Below, in pieces: positions 1-10,156 of a stretch of DNA of 64,000 nt. The notes under the pieces are model-generated. The model did no database searches. It was not told where the DNA came from and was given only the letters and a program-made list of their open reading frames with translations. Position 1 is the stretch's first letter. Every line of letters starts with the position of its first letter. Made by a program: the position numbers and the translations under genes. The stretch is from Prostheceraeus crozeri (taxonomy: Eukaryota > Platyhelminthes > Polycladida > Euryleptidae): NCBI GenBank assembly GCA_907163375.1, contig CAJQUW010016186.1, positions 62,001 through 126,000 of the forward strand, read 5' to 3'.

Positions 1-1057
1 ATGATATTCACGAGCAGAAGCAAGTAAACACGTCTAGCTAGATCACGTATTTTCTGCGAAATAAAATTGGGTCATTGTTGACTGTGTCTTACATAGAAAA
101 TGAAAATGATCACGTTCCTGATCCATTGGCGCATTCATGGGTTGTAAATAGCTTTGTCTCAGATTCCTGCTCCTTACCAGGCCACTGTGGCGCGGTTATT
201 CCGACGCAAAAATTCGTCTGAATAGTAATTTTATTGCTAATCCGTTATTCGCAAGAATTTATGCGTGCGAGAAAAAACGATTTCCTTGGTTTCTCACCAT
301 CGGTATGCTGATATTTGATCAAGAATTCATACATTCTCATACGATGATGAAAATCATCCCAGCAGCCATTTATAATACACATCCAGATACTTAAACAAAT
401 CAATCAAACTACCCTGGATGAATTATAGAGCAAGGTTTTGATGTCTCCTTAGTCAATGAATACATGCAATCATAGAAACGCGAAATAAATAAATATTATA
501 ATCAATTTATCATTCAATCCAATTAATCTTTTATATTTCAGAGATGAAGCAAAAAATGTTGCGCTCGAATCTCCAACAGCGTCAATCGTCATCATGCAGT
601 GATCAAACTAGATAATAAAAGGAATAGCCTTCTAGACGTTTTATCTTTCGTTTTCAGCACGATGTAAATATATGGCACATTGTCATGCGTTGACATTCTG
701 AGTTCATTGTGGAGTTGCACTTTAACCATGCACTTTAACGAGGATGTTATGAACCATGAAGGACATATTGCAGACCAAAAATACATTTGACTTGGAGTGG
801 AACAGGATGAAGACAGCTTGGATACACAGTGCTGAAAAAGAGTGTGGTCGCAGCAAAGGCTGGGCAGGCATAAGAGACCTGATGGTGGAATTCGGAAGTG
901 GAAAGCGCTGACAAAGAAAAGAAGTTGCGCTTCAAACAATGGCAGCAAAGCAAGTGTGAGGCAACTAAAGCTCTCTATAAAAATGTAAAGAGATAAAATA
1001 TCACTATCAAATGAGACCGATGAACTGCACTAAAATAATTATTGATGAAGTTGAAGA
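1..1057. other. no gene recognised
   Basis: AT-rich sequence with only short open frames, such as about 118 codons on the minus strand at 592-948, that show no recognisable domain and are read only through this stretch. I see no element termini here. It ends at the TA dinucleotide flanking the Tc1 copy. Confidence 0.5.
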
Positions 1058-1059
1058 TA

Positions 1060-2190
1060 CAGTCCGTTTCATAAAAAGTGGATCATCCTAAAATTTGACT
1101 AAATAAAACATAAGTATTATACAGAAAGCATTTTTCATGTTATTTCATGTCCCTAATATATTTAAATGTCCTTATATAATCTGATAAGCTATGATACAGT
1201 AACGGTTCTTAAGAAGCTAATATTTTGTGGCCCTACCCTTATTGTCAATGACATTATCAATTCGTCTAGGCATTGATTCGATGATATCGTTGATTTTTGA
1301 CTGATCTAACTTTCTCAACTCTCGTTTTAACAGTGACGTAAGTTGTGATACGTCATCTGTAGGTAGCAGTGAACGACGAACGTTACGTTTTAGAATACTC
1401 CATACATTTTCTATAGGATTCAAATCAGGAGAACGAGCTGGCCAAGATAATGTCCTAAGCTCTAATTGAGACTTGCATAAGTTGACTCTACTACTCCTGT
1501 GACACGTAGCATTATCATCCATAAATAACCAAGTCGATGGATCACCAAGTTGATCTGTCATTTGGCCAATGTTCATTCGTAAAACATTCACATAGCGTTC
1601 AGAATTCATAGTTCCTTGCTGTATGTGAAGTAGTTCTAGCAAGGCTGACACTTTGCCTTTTGTGAATGCGATCTCGTTATTGTTCATTTGTGCTTTGTAT
1701 TGTTTTCAACCGGTAAGAGATAGATTTCTAGCTGAAAGCAATCAGGAGTGCTGCCAACACCACCGCAACGAAGTCAGGAAGCTATGGAACATGAAGTCCA
1801 GTTAATCACATGTAGCAGTTACATTATTGTTGATGAATAATGGTGCTATACTGGCTCTGATTGACCGATTTTCTTTATTTTTGCTTTGCTTGATAGCTTT
1901 TGGCTTGTAGAACAACATATTATATAACAAAGGAAACAAATGTAATTTTATAAGAGTGAGGTATGATTTTGTGTAACATTGCTAAATGAAGATCAAATTA
2001 TCTACTACTTTTTTATCTATAACAGGAAAACAACTCAATATTCATGCTTGAAATTTCCAACAATGATATTAGTAAGCACAACTGACATATCTTCCAAATT
2101 TCAGAGAAATTCGTTCAAGTTTGGCGGAGTTAGACAAAGTTGAAGTTAAGGCGATGTTTAAGGATGATCCATTTTTTATGAAACAATCTG
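1060..2190 (-). mobile_element. Tc1-A: internally deleted Tc1/mariner element
   Basis: The termini are inverted repeats: the left begins CAGTCCGTTTCATAAAAAG and the right, read on the minus strand, CAGATTGTTTCATAAAAAA. TA dinucleotides lie outside both ends (1058-1059 and 2191-2192), the Tc1/mariner target duplication. It is 1131 bp, against 1658 bp for the sister copy at 41390-43047, because of an internal deletion of about 527 bp. It is non-autonomous. Confidence 0.9.
1217..1687 (-). pseudogene. Tc1 transposase, internal deletion derivative
   Basis: An open frame of 156 codons joins the first about 19 residues of the transposase (MNNNEIAFTKG...) to its C-terminal half. What remains of the catalytic core is the second aspartate in FMDDNATCH and the glutamate in SPDLNPIENVW, in Tc1 DD34E spacing. 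The N-terminal helix-turn-helix and the region of the first catalytic aspartate are missing. Compared with the copy at 41541-42545, the join lies after SALLEL and goes into LHIQQG, and a short AGTT microhomology can be seen at the junction. It cannot encode an active transposase, but the frame stayed open across the deletion. Confidence 0.88.
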
Positions 2191-2192
2191 TA

Positions 2193-3183
2193 GTTCATGC
2201 AAAAAACGTCAAACACTGCATCAAGCACTGAAATATGACATATGCATATCAAACATGCTCACTTATATCCAATCTTTAATTGCGCATGTAAGTTTATAGC
2301 AACGATCACAATTGGCATAAAGCATCTGCACTTACATGTAATTATGCCATGCTTCTCTGGAATTTATTTTGTAATATATAAGTATGTATAAAGGTTATTA
2401 TCATTGCATATCATGTCATTTGCCTGAAATTGAAGGCGTTTTACAATAAAATACTTAGCTACTAATGCTGTCATTCATTATTTTTGTGGCTGTGACAATT
2501 TGCAATGCCTATCACGAGCAACGCCGTTCGTTCAGGGGAAGTGAAATTAATTTGAACATGTCACGCATAAACTATATTACAGATCAGGCCACATCGAGCC
2601 AAAATCCTCTGACAGTGCCCCCATCGAAAAAATGGGACTACATACATTTAAATTATATAAGCGAAAAATGGACCTAAGCATACAAAAGAATTACAATTTT
2701 GAACATGCATGTAGTCAGTCTTTTGATATCAAAATTGCCATACTTTTGCGAGAGGATTTTCCAAATGATTGTCGTAAATTGCTAGCAGGCTAGACGACCA
2801 ATGATGTGACTTTGTATCGAAGTTGGCCTTTAGCATCATACTTTTAAAAAAAATTTCCTGAAAAACATGCAAACATATTAAGAAGACTCAGTCAGATTTT
2901 TATATGTATAGCATCTGAATGAAATCAGATTGCTCTACTGGTACTGAAGTAATTAAACTCTAAGTAATAAGTTGCACATAAAATTCAACTTTCCAAAATT
3001 TGCGGAAGTGCTTTCGAATTGTTCCTCACCTTCATTTTTCGCCACTACCGTACCGCGCAACCGCGAAAAATTTTAAATACTGATAGCACGAATCGTCAAA
3101 CTCGATCACATGCGCATAGAATTCCTGTGATACAGCAAATAAGAGCTTCATCTGTAATATTTCAATTTTAAAAAATCATTCCC
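2193..3183. other. no gene recognised
   Basis: AT-rich spacer between Tc1-A and piggyBac-1. One 70-codon plus-strand frame (2465-2677) begins with a hydrophobic, signal-like stretch (MLSFIIFVAVTICNA) but has no recognisable remainder. I would not call it a gene. Confidence 0.4.
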
Positions 3184-3318
3184 TTAACCCTTTGAGGTTT
3201 ATAAGGTAACTAACCTAAGAAGCATAAATAAATCAATGTTATCTTGCTTAAATATGGTAAATTAGTGAATATATTAGAAAATATCTAATATAAAGCGTTG
3301 ACATATTGATTTTTTGAT

Positions 3319-3338
3319 GTGGTACAAAAATGTACCAC
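3319..3338. repeat. piggyBac-1 subterminal palindrome (three copies)
   Basis: A 20-nt palindrome, GTGGTACAAAAATGTACCAC. Close copies lie at 5741-5760 and 6093-6112, all inside piggyBac-1 near its two ends. Subterminal repeats of this kind often act as transposase binding sites; that role is inferred. Confidence 0.7.
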
Positions 3339-3484
3339 AAAACGGATTACACTTTGAAATAAGACTTATTGAATTTAGACATGAAATTGAGTAAAACATC
3401 CGCTATTCCGAATGACTTTATTCACGATAAACAGAGCTCATCGTTCACATGGAGAAGCATAAAATTGAGTTACGAAAGATCTCC

Positions 3485-5203
3485 TTAGATTTGTAACGTC
3501 ATGAATGATAGTCCCGAAAGCAATTTCGAGAAACTATTCAGACAGAGCGCAACATCACAATCTGTGCACTGAATGTTACTCCTGTTGTCCACCAATCGGG
3601 AGCTGCAATGTTTGCAACGTTTTCTGTCCGCGGCAACTCTTGGGAGATGTAGAGGTGTATTTGAACTTCGAACACGTAATCTCTTGGCAGGAGGTGCACA
3701 TCTTGGCTCTCTTTCTCTACTTGAGAATCCACGAATCATGCTGTTTGCCACTGATCGTCGAAATTCGTACGATGACATCTTTCCCAGTTTCCTAGAGCAG
3801 TAGACAACATATGCATTGTTGATAGCCATGTCCAAAAGATCGAAGAATAGACGAAGGTAGTACTTCTTTGGGGATCTGTGGCCGATCTCGTACGAAACTT
3901 TCTTTTGATCGCACAAATCAACACCCTGCATCGCTGAATTGTATTGCACGACAACAGATGGGATGGTCTTCGGCTGTTTTCCAGGTTGCCCTCGTCTCCT
4001 TCTTTCAACAACTGTTGTCTGTGAGGGATCAACGAAGTTAGACGCGATTAGGACTGGTCGCTTGTCCATCCATAGGCACACGGAAACCTTTTCATTCTGC
4101 GAGACAAAAGAGTGAGTTTCTCCTTCTTTCATCTTCTTTACTTCTTTTGCTTTTGGAGGCAGGCCCTTCCGATGAGAACGAATTGTTCCAATAGCTTTGA
4201 TTCCTTTTGCATGGAGGTCTTCAAGAAGATTGATGGAAGTGAAAAAGTTATCCATTCCAATCACACATCCAGTTCCTTCCACACACTGGCTCAGCTTCGT
4301 AACGACCTGTTCTCCCAAGCCAAGATTGGAGTTTCCTGTATCCTTTCCAGTATACAGATGTATCTGATAAGCATAACCAGATTTAGCTGCCGCCAGAATC
4401 CACTCTTTGAAACCCCATGGAGTCGGTTTTCCTCTCATGTATTGTTTGTTGGAATTGTTTCCCTTGAATTTCACCATATGCTCATCTATCGAAAGCTCTT
4501 CTTCGTATTCATAAGCATCTTGAAAAACCATGTTGGCATGATCCAGGACTGGCTGAATTTTCCAGGACCTTCCAGAATGTTCTGCTTCATTGTCATTGAA
4601 GTGCAAATGAGCTCTCAGGATCTCAAATCTTCTGCTGGTCATGGTTTGGGAAACTTTGCTGACATGAAGATCGTCATCTTGCTTCCAATAGTCTCTCAAC
4701 TCAGGCAATTTATTATATCCCATCAGTATATGGAGGCCAAGTAGCGCCTTCATTTCTTCAGTATTGGTATTCAGGTCAACTCCTTTTCTGTTGGCATATA
4801 AAACGGACTGGGGTAGGATTACTTCTTCTATCAATTTTTGAACCTGAAACGTTTTCTCAAACACTTCGTAAGGTGTTGCAGCTTCACTTAGCTCAGAATC
4901 GATTTTTACGCTGCCGAAAGAAATAGGATTCGTTACTTCAACTGATTTCATCTTATATATTTGAGTCCAATTCAAGCTTGTGGTGTTCGTTGTTTCGCCT
5001 TCTAGTTCATCTTCGTCTTCACTTTCTTCATTGCCAATAATTGTTTCATCAGCCTCGACTGTCTGGTCATCAGTGATGAAAGATTCGTCTTCATCGTCTA
5101 ATGGTTCAATTTCCTCGTCACTATTGTCAGCATATAGCAGGGCAATTGCAGCTTGAGCAGCTCCCCTCCTTGAATGAACGACTCTCACATTCGCCCTTGA
5201 CAT
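3485..5203 (-). CDS. piggyBac transposase (PGBD-like), apparently intact frame
   Basis: A 572-residue cut-and-paste transposase. The N-terminus (to about residue 75) is acidic and low-complexity, as is usual in the family. The catalytic core shows the three piggyBac aspartate blocks: SIDEHMVKFKG (D240), GMDNFFTSINLL (D318) and GVDLCDQ (D429/D432). The C-terminal cysteine-rich domain begins CKHC...CTDC...LC, but the last cluster reads LCLNSFSKLL, where the family usually has another cysteine and a histidine, so the zinc-binding end may be altered. Length is close to the family norm. It starts at the ATG giving MSRANVRVV just inside the element. No frameshift or internal stop is seen. Confidence 0.92.
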   Translation of the reverse strand: MSRANVRVVHSRRGAAQAAIALLYADNSDEEIEPLDDEDESFITDDQTVEADETIIGNEESEDEDELEGETTNTTSLNWTQIYKMKSVEVTNPISFGSVKIDSELSEAATPYEVFEKTFQVQKLIEEVILPQSVLYANRKGVDLNTNTEEMKALLGLHILMGYNKLPELRDYWKQDDDLHVSKVSQTMTSRRFEILRAHLHFNDNEAEHSGRSWKIQPVLDHANMVFQDAYEYEEELSIDEHMVKFKGNNSNKQYMRGKPTPWGFKEWILAAAKSGYAYQIHLYTGKDTGNSNLGLGEQVVTKLSQCVEGTGCVIGMDNFFTSINLLEDLHAKGIKAIGTIRSHRKGLPPKAKEVKKMKEGETHSFVSQNEKVSVCLWMDKRPVLIASNFVDPSQTTVVERRRRGQPGKQPKTIPSVVVQYNSAMQGVDLCDQKKVSYEIGHRSPKKYYLRLFFDLLDMAINNAYVVYCSRKLGKMSSYEFRRSVANSMIRGFSSREREPRCAPPAKRLRVRSSNTPLHLPRVAADRKRCKHCSSRLVDNRSNIQCTDCDVALCLNSFSKLLSGLSFMTLQI

Positions 5204-5462
5204 TCCTGAAAAAAAGCATAATGTTTATTCTCTAATATGCATTGTATGCAGGCTACACATGCACGCTTATAGCACTGTATGCGAGTATGTTAGAAACAGT
5301 AACTATAAAAAATCAGTAGGTCTGACCAAACAATACATGGATCTTCATGAAATGTAAATTTTGTACTAAATCCGATTTTATGTAAAATTCCTACTACTTG
5401 AGACACTGATAAGTAACTGATAAGCCGTAATATAAACCGCGTGCTCAATCAGTTACATGCGT

Positions 5463-5536
5463 GTTCCAGTGGTGTAGTGGATAACACCGACACAGCACAA
5501 GTATAATTAGCGGGTTCGAATCCCGCTGCTGAACTC
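5463..5536 (+). ncRNA. tRNA-like module (degenerate tRNA or SINE head)
   Basis: It has a good D arm (GGTG/CACC around TAGTGGATAA) and a perfect T arm (GCGGG TTCGAAT CCCGC), so both pol III A- and B-box-like sequences are present. The acceptor stem pairs only in its outer bases and no anticodon arm can be drawn, so I do not call it a working tRNA. It lies inside piggyBac-1, upstream of the transposase, and may be a SINE head that inserted there. Confidence 0.55.
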
Positions 5537-6130
5537 TCTATTTTTGCAGACTTCAAAATGATTTTAGTTCCATTATTCAGAAATTTAATATTTTTACTCG
5601 ATGCAGAATCTGTTTGATATTGATAATATTGTTCTTTATTACTCTGTAGGTTTTACAGTTAGTAAACCTGTGTCTTATCCCTGACTATTAGCAAGATATG
5701 AATTTTACTTTATTGCAATGTAAAATTCTCTTTCCGTTTTGTGGTGTATTTTTGTACCACCTGTTTTTTTCATTCAATTACGCTAAATCAGTTGATCATA
5801 TACGATTGCTGATATATGTATTTAGAAAGTACTGTAATATACTCGGATAATACGTAGAAAGAGTAATGTTGAATCACTTACTTGTCCGAAAATATCACTC
5901 TGAATCAACAGGTGTCGAAATTGAAATTGATTTCGAAAGATCATCATCTATTACGAAGACAAACAAACATTAAATATATCATTTGGAATGAAATATCACT
6001 TTAAATATATTTTTTAGATTGTGTTTGTACGATATATAGATAGATTTTGTTAAATGTTATCATTACAATTACATAAAGATGGGTTTACTTATGTGGTGCA
6101 TATTTATACCACAAAACCCCAAAGGGTTAA

Positions 6131-7105
6131 TCGCTACTTATTTCCTGAAAAATTATCAGTGAATTTACATCATAGCCTCATGGCGCCTCTTTCAGAGCTG
6201 TGTCGGCTAGTGATAATCCAGGCGACAGCAACAAGCGACTTGCACTGAATCCTTACTTGTCTTTCGCCATTGAACAATGACTAATTGCATTTCCAGTCGC
6301 CCAGTGATAGACTTAGTATAGACTAACGGTTATTCACTTCGACCACAATTGAGTTAAAAGTTTGCTCTATGACTACAAAAGCATAAGAACCCAAAAAGAA
6401 CCCGAGTCATTGAGCGGGTCACCGAATGGTACCTTTGAACAGTTTCATCACTGATATACACACCATCATGCTATAACTTTTTACTTTGTTACCGATTTCC
6501 CTAGACATTCCAAATGTAAAGAATGATTTTAGAAGTGTTTAACATAATCGCAGCTCCATCGCTGAAATTCATCCCAGGAGATATTATTTCAAAAGAGAAC
6601 CGAAGCCTCTTGTATTGACGAACTAAGCTTTGAGGATTGCTGCAATCATCATGCCTGATTGTTCGAATCTCTGTCTTATAGCCATGTATCTGAGGGTTGG
6701 TTCGAGGCACAAGTCGAATTTCTCTGGTCGACCTGGCTTGCGAAGTTTTCTTGGAGATGTTCTTAGAATCTAATGATCTAGTTGTCATGGTGGTAGAAAT
6801 CGATCACAATATCTGATGCATGCAAAAAGAGTCTGACATGTGGATTGGATTTCCTAAAATTTGATGGAATCATGACAATTTGAACACTCTAAAGGTATTC
6901 ATGACTTAGATAAGGCAAGCGATATTTGCATTGGCATCCACTGCCAACTCATCTATATGTAGTTCTATATCATTCATGGGCAATCAAAAGTCCGAGATCA
7001 ATGTGTCTGGCTGAAGATTAGGCGGGCAGAGCCTTCCTAGTCCCCAGTTCACGCGTCCCTGTAGGATGCAAAGCAGGACCAACAAAGGTGAAGCAAGACA
7101 AATAA
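6131..7105. other. no gene recognised
   Basis: Spacer between piggyBac-1 and the hAT-like element. A 95-codon minus-strand frame at 6501-6788 (beginning MTTRSLDSKNISKK) is rich in basic residues, but I do not recognise it. Confidence 0.4.
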
Positions 7106-7113
7106 ACAAATCA

Positions 7114-9344
7114 CAGGTCTGTGATTAGCCTATGAGGAAAATTGAGGATTTTTCTGTACAAATTTGAGGAATAGAAACGGAGCCTAGTATGATAATTGCA
7201 AGAGAAACTCCAAATTTTAGCACGGATTTTGGGCCAAACTTCAAGTCATGAAAGTCACAACAAGAAAAACATGAAAACCACGCCACACTCCACTACACTT
7301 TTTGAAGTTGTGTATATTGCAAAGGGATATTGACTTGGTCATAATCACTTCCCGCGTTATTACGAATTTAGTTTGTTGCCTCAAGTATTGTCTGCTTAGA
7401 ATGTGACGAACGGAGGATGTCAGATCAAGCTGCTGATATCCTCTGCTTCACGCTATCGTCTCCAATTCAATGATGCGTGTCAGATTTGGATACTGCAATT
7501 TTTTGAATATAGGATATATCCTCAACCACATGCATCTGGGGCTTTGTAAAGATTAATTTTTACGGACTTTAGGCAAATTTGGGAGGAGAGTAACCCATAA
7601 GTATAGAAAGCTTAAAATCGTTGACGGAATGCTTGTGACTTAAAAAAGTCAGTAATTTATTATGAAGGATACGCCACATTACACACTAATTTATTAATAT
7701 TGCGTTATACTGCATAAGTTTTGGTGGCTCTAGTTTCTTAGCGTTTGAACATATCGCTCCGATCTACATTCAAATGAACATGAATTCTCTCATACCACAC
7801 AAAACAAGTGTCGGGTACAGGCTTGCTGTTAAGTTGTTGGTCTCATACAGGCAAAAAGTGAAAGATTATCACCTCTATTCTTTGAAGTTGCGCAGAGATA
7901 TTGACATCCACATCTTGCAGTGGACCCAGGTTGAAAATCTACCAACCCAGCACTATGTGGTTCAATGTCTTAATTAATCTGAGTTCCGCATGCAACGATA
8001 AGCAATGTGTGCACTAGTTTCACACCAAGCTGTGTTCAGCAAATTATGAAAACGATCTATAAGTGAATAATTCATCCAGGATAAATGTCGGTCAGCAGAC
8101 CCTGGAAACGTAGCTGCAAAAAGACTCATGGGATAGCAGAGCTTCATGCGCTTCCAACCCCCGCACGCTAGTGACCAGGAGGCAGATAGACAACAAATTT
8201 AGGGACCATCCGCTTTACCCCGTCGGATGTGTTCATGTTAAGCGGAAATAAAATGGAGGAGAGTGAGTGAAACAAACGCTTCAGTTGATAAGAGCACTGA
8301 AATCCAAGTGAGCTGGGCTACCTATATGCTATCACGTAATGGATATAGAAGATCGATATAATCCATAAGTTCTTTAAGAAGTACAGGCATGCATTTGGCA
8401 ATCCTATGATCGCAGAAACATATAAAGAAGGTTGTGAAACAGATCAAGATAATAAATGAAAATAATTGAATAAGCATTTTATTGTTGGACTTCTAAGCAT
8501 TATTGTGAAGCTAGAAGTAAAAAATTGCTGACAGTGTTTAAATATACAATTTCTATAGGTTGATCGCAGTGCTTCACTCATTAAATACGTGAAAGAATTG
8601 CACTAAGGAGTTCGACAGACAATAAATTCGGACAACTTCTCTGCTTAGCAAAATAAGTCCGGACGAACCGGAACATCTACAGCCCTGTAGTTTGCAGAAA
8701 TGGAAACGACGTGAAGCAAGATCAATTCAACGTAGCAAAGTGCGTCAAGGTAACAAAATCAAAAAAGAAAATCTAACGACTGTTTAATTTTTCATATGAT
8801 AAATATGATTTTTAAAAGAAAATTATTCCTAAAATGTCTAAAAATTTGAAAATGCTCATTAGAAGGACAAACAACGGTTCTCCTCTCCTCATGTGTAATG
8901 AATTGGCGATTAAGTCGTTCTTTTCAAAATTATGTTTATCACTTCTATATTGATAAGATTCTATTTAACAGTCTGCCCATCTAGATACTAAGAAGACAGG
9001 TCTGTGTCCAATCAAAATATAAGATCTAGCTAGCAAAGCGGGATTACGCTATCTGAAATCTACCAGGTGTCTGAGAGAAAATTATAAAGTTATAAATCAT
9101 TATTCATGATTAGCAGTATGGATGTAGGATGCATGTCATAGGATTCTGTCATAGGATCTTATCTTCTTAATTGGAAGTTTACACATCATCGCCATTCACC
9201 AAAAAACAATACATTATCCTACATTTAGTCTGTAGTGTGTCATATTTGAGGAATTTCTCATAGTTAAGCTATATTTGAGGAATTTTTGAGGATTTGAGGA
9301 ATAATAATTAAATTTGAGGAATCTGAGGAGTAATCACAGGCCTG
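7114..9344. mobile_element. hAT-like non-autonomous element
   Basis: The left end reads CAGGTCTGTGATTA and the right end, on the minus strand, CAGGCCTGTGATTA: 14-bp inverted repeats with one mismatch, with the CAGG start common in hAT elements. AAATCA flanks both ends (7108-7113 and 9345-9350). hAT duplications are usually 8 bp, so this 6-bp repeat is slightly short. Both subterminal regions are rich in TTTGAGGAAT-like words. No transposase frame is visible in the 2.2-kb interior. Confidence 0.65.
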
Positions 9345-9352
9345 AAATCAAG

Positions 9353-10156
9353 ACACACATTTATTTCATTGAGGTATTTGGAGTCAGAAATTTCTGAGCA
9401 GCTACACACGACAACAAAAATGTAAGATTGTTGCACCAGATAGCCGGTGTAATAGATGCGAGACCAAATATTTGCCGACTCAACCTGCAGTAGCAATAGC
9501 CATTCCATCAACATCTGCTTATTCATTGCTCATTATTCATCTGCTGTATACTTCTGCTGCATTATTCATCTGCCCTACACATAGCTCTCCCTTCTATTCT
9601 TTACTTATCTATATAGGGTTGTTCGTAACTAAGCCAAGCAATCATAAGCTCCGTCCATCAGTCCGCAAACCGATTCCACTGATCTAACTCCCTGCAATAA
9701 GACTAAACAAACATTCATTGCAATGAAATAAAAGCTACTTACTTTCCCTGCTGCCTTGAAACATGCCGTATGCGTAGATATAGGCTGATAGCTTCGTTAA
9801 TAGCGGCAGACCACAAAATTCCACGTCCAGCTGGTACGTTTAGAAATGTGTGCAGTGTTTAAACAAGATCTAACATAAATTTAGAAGGAATTTGTGACAG
9901 AAACATCCTTGCACAAAATACATCAATCTGTAGTTTCCCACATTGTGTCAGCATTTTCTGTAAAAGCGTTGAAATTTCCCGATAGAGTGAACAATTCTCT
10001 ATCCAATGATACCAAGTTTGTTGTATGTTTTTGCAGGATAAAAATAACAATGATCACGTGAATGAAATATATCCAATTTTGAATCATTGCTATTAAAATA
10101 CAACTATTACAACTTCTTGTAAAACCATTTACATTTCTGGAGGATTCAGAATTTCC
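9353..10156. other. no gene recognised
   Basis: Unassigned sequence between the hAT-like element and the 157-bp satellite. Only short unremarkable frames occur. Confidence 0.4.

Larger units (their letters stand above)
3188..6126 (-). mobile_element. piggyBac-1: complete piggyBac-type transposon
   Basis: It is bounded by TTAA on both sides (3184-3187 and 6127-6130). The left terminus reads CCCTTTGAGGTTT and the right, on the minus strand, CCCTTTGGGGTTT: 13-bp inverted repeats with one mismatch. The TTAA duplication and CCC start are piggyBac hallmarks. The 2.9-kb element holds one long transposase frame (3485-5203, minus) and three internal palindromes with GTGGT/ACCAC arms. A tRNA-like module lies between the transposase start and the right end. 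Confidence 0.93.

Noticed and set aside
2465-2677. Small secreted protein with a signal-like N-terminus
   Set aside because: 70 codons with no conserved remainder in an AT-rich transposon-filled region; chance is more likely.
5463-5536. Functional tRNA gene
   Set aside because: Only the D and T arms fold; the acceptor stem mismatches and there is no anticodon arm.
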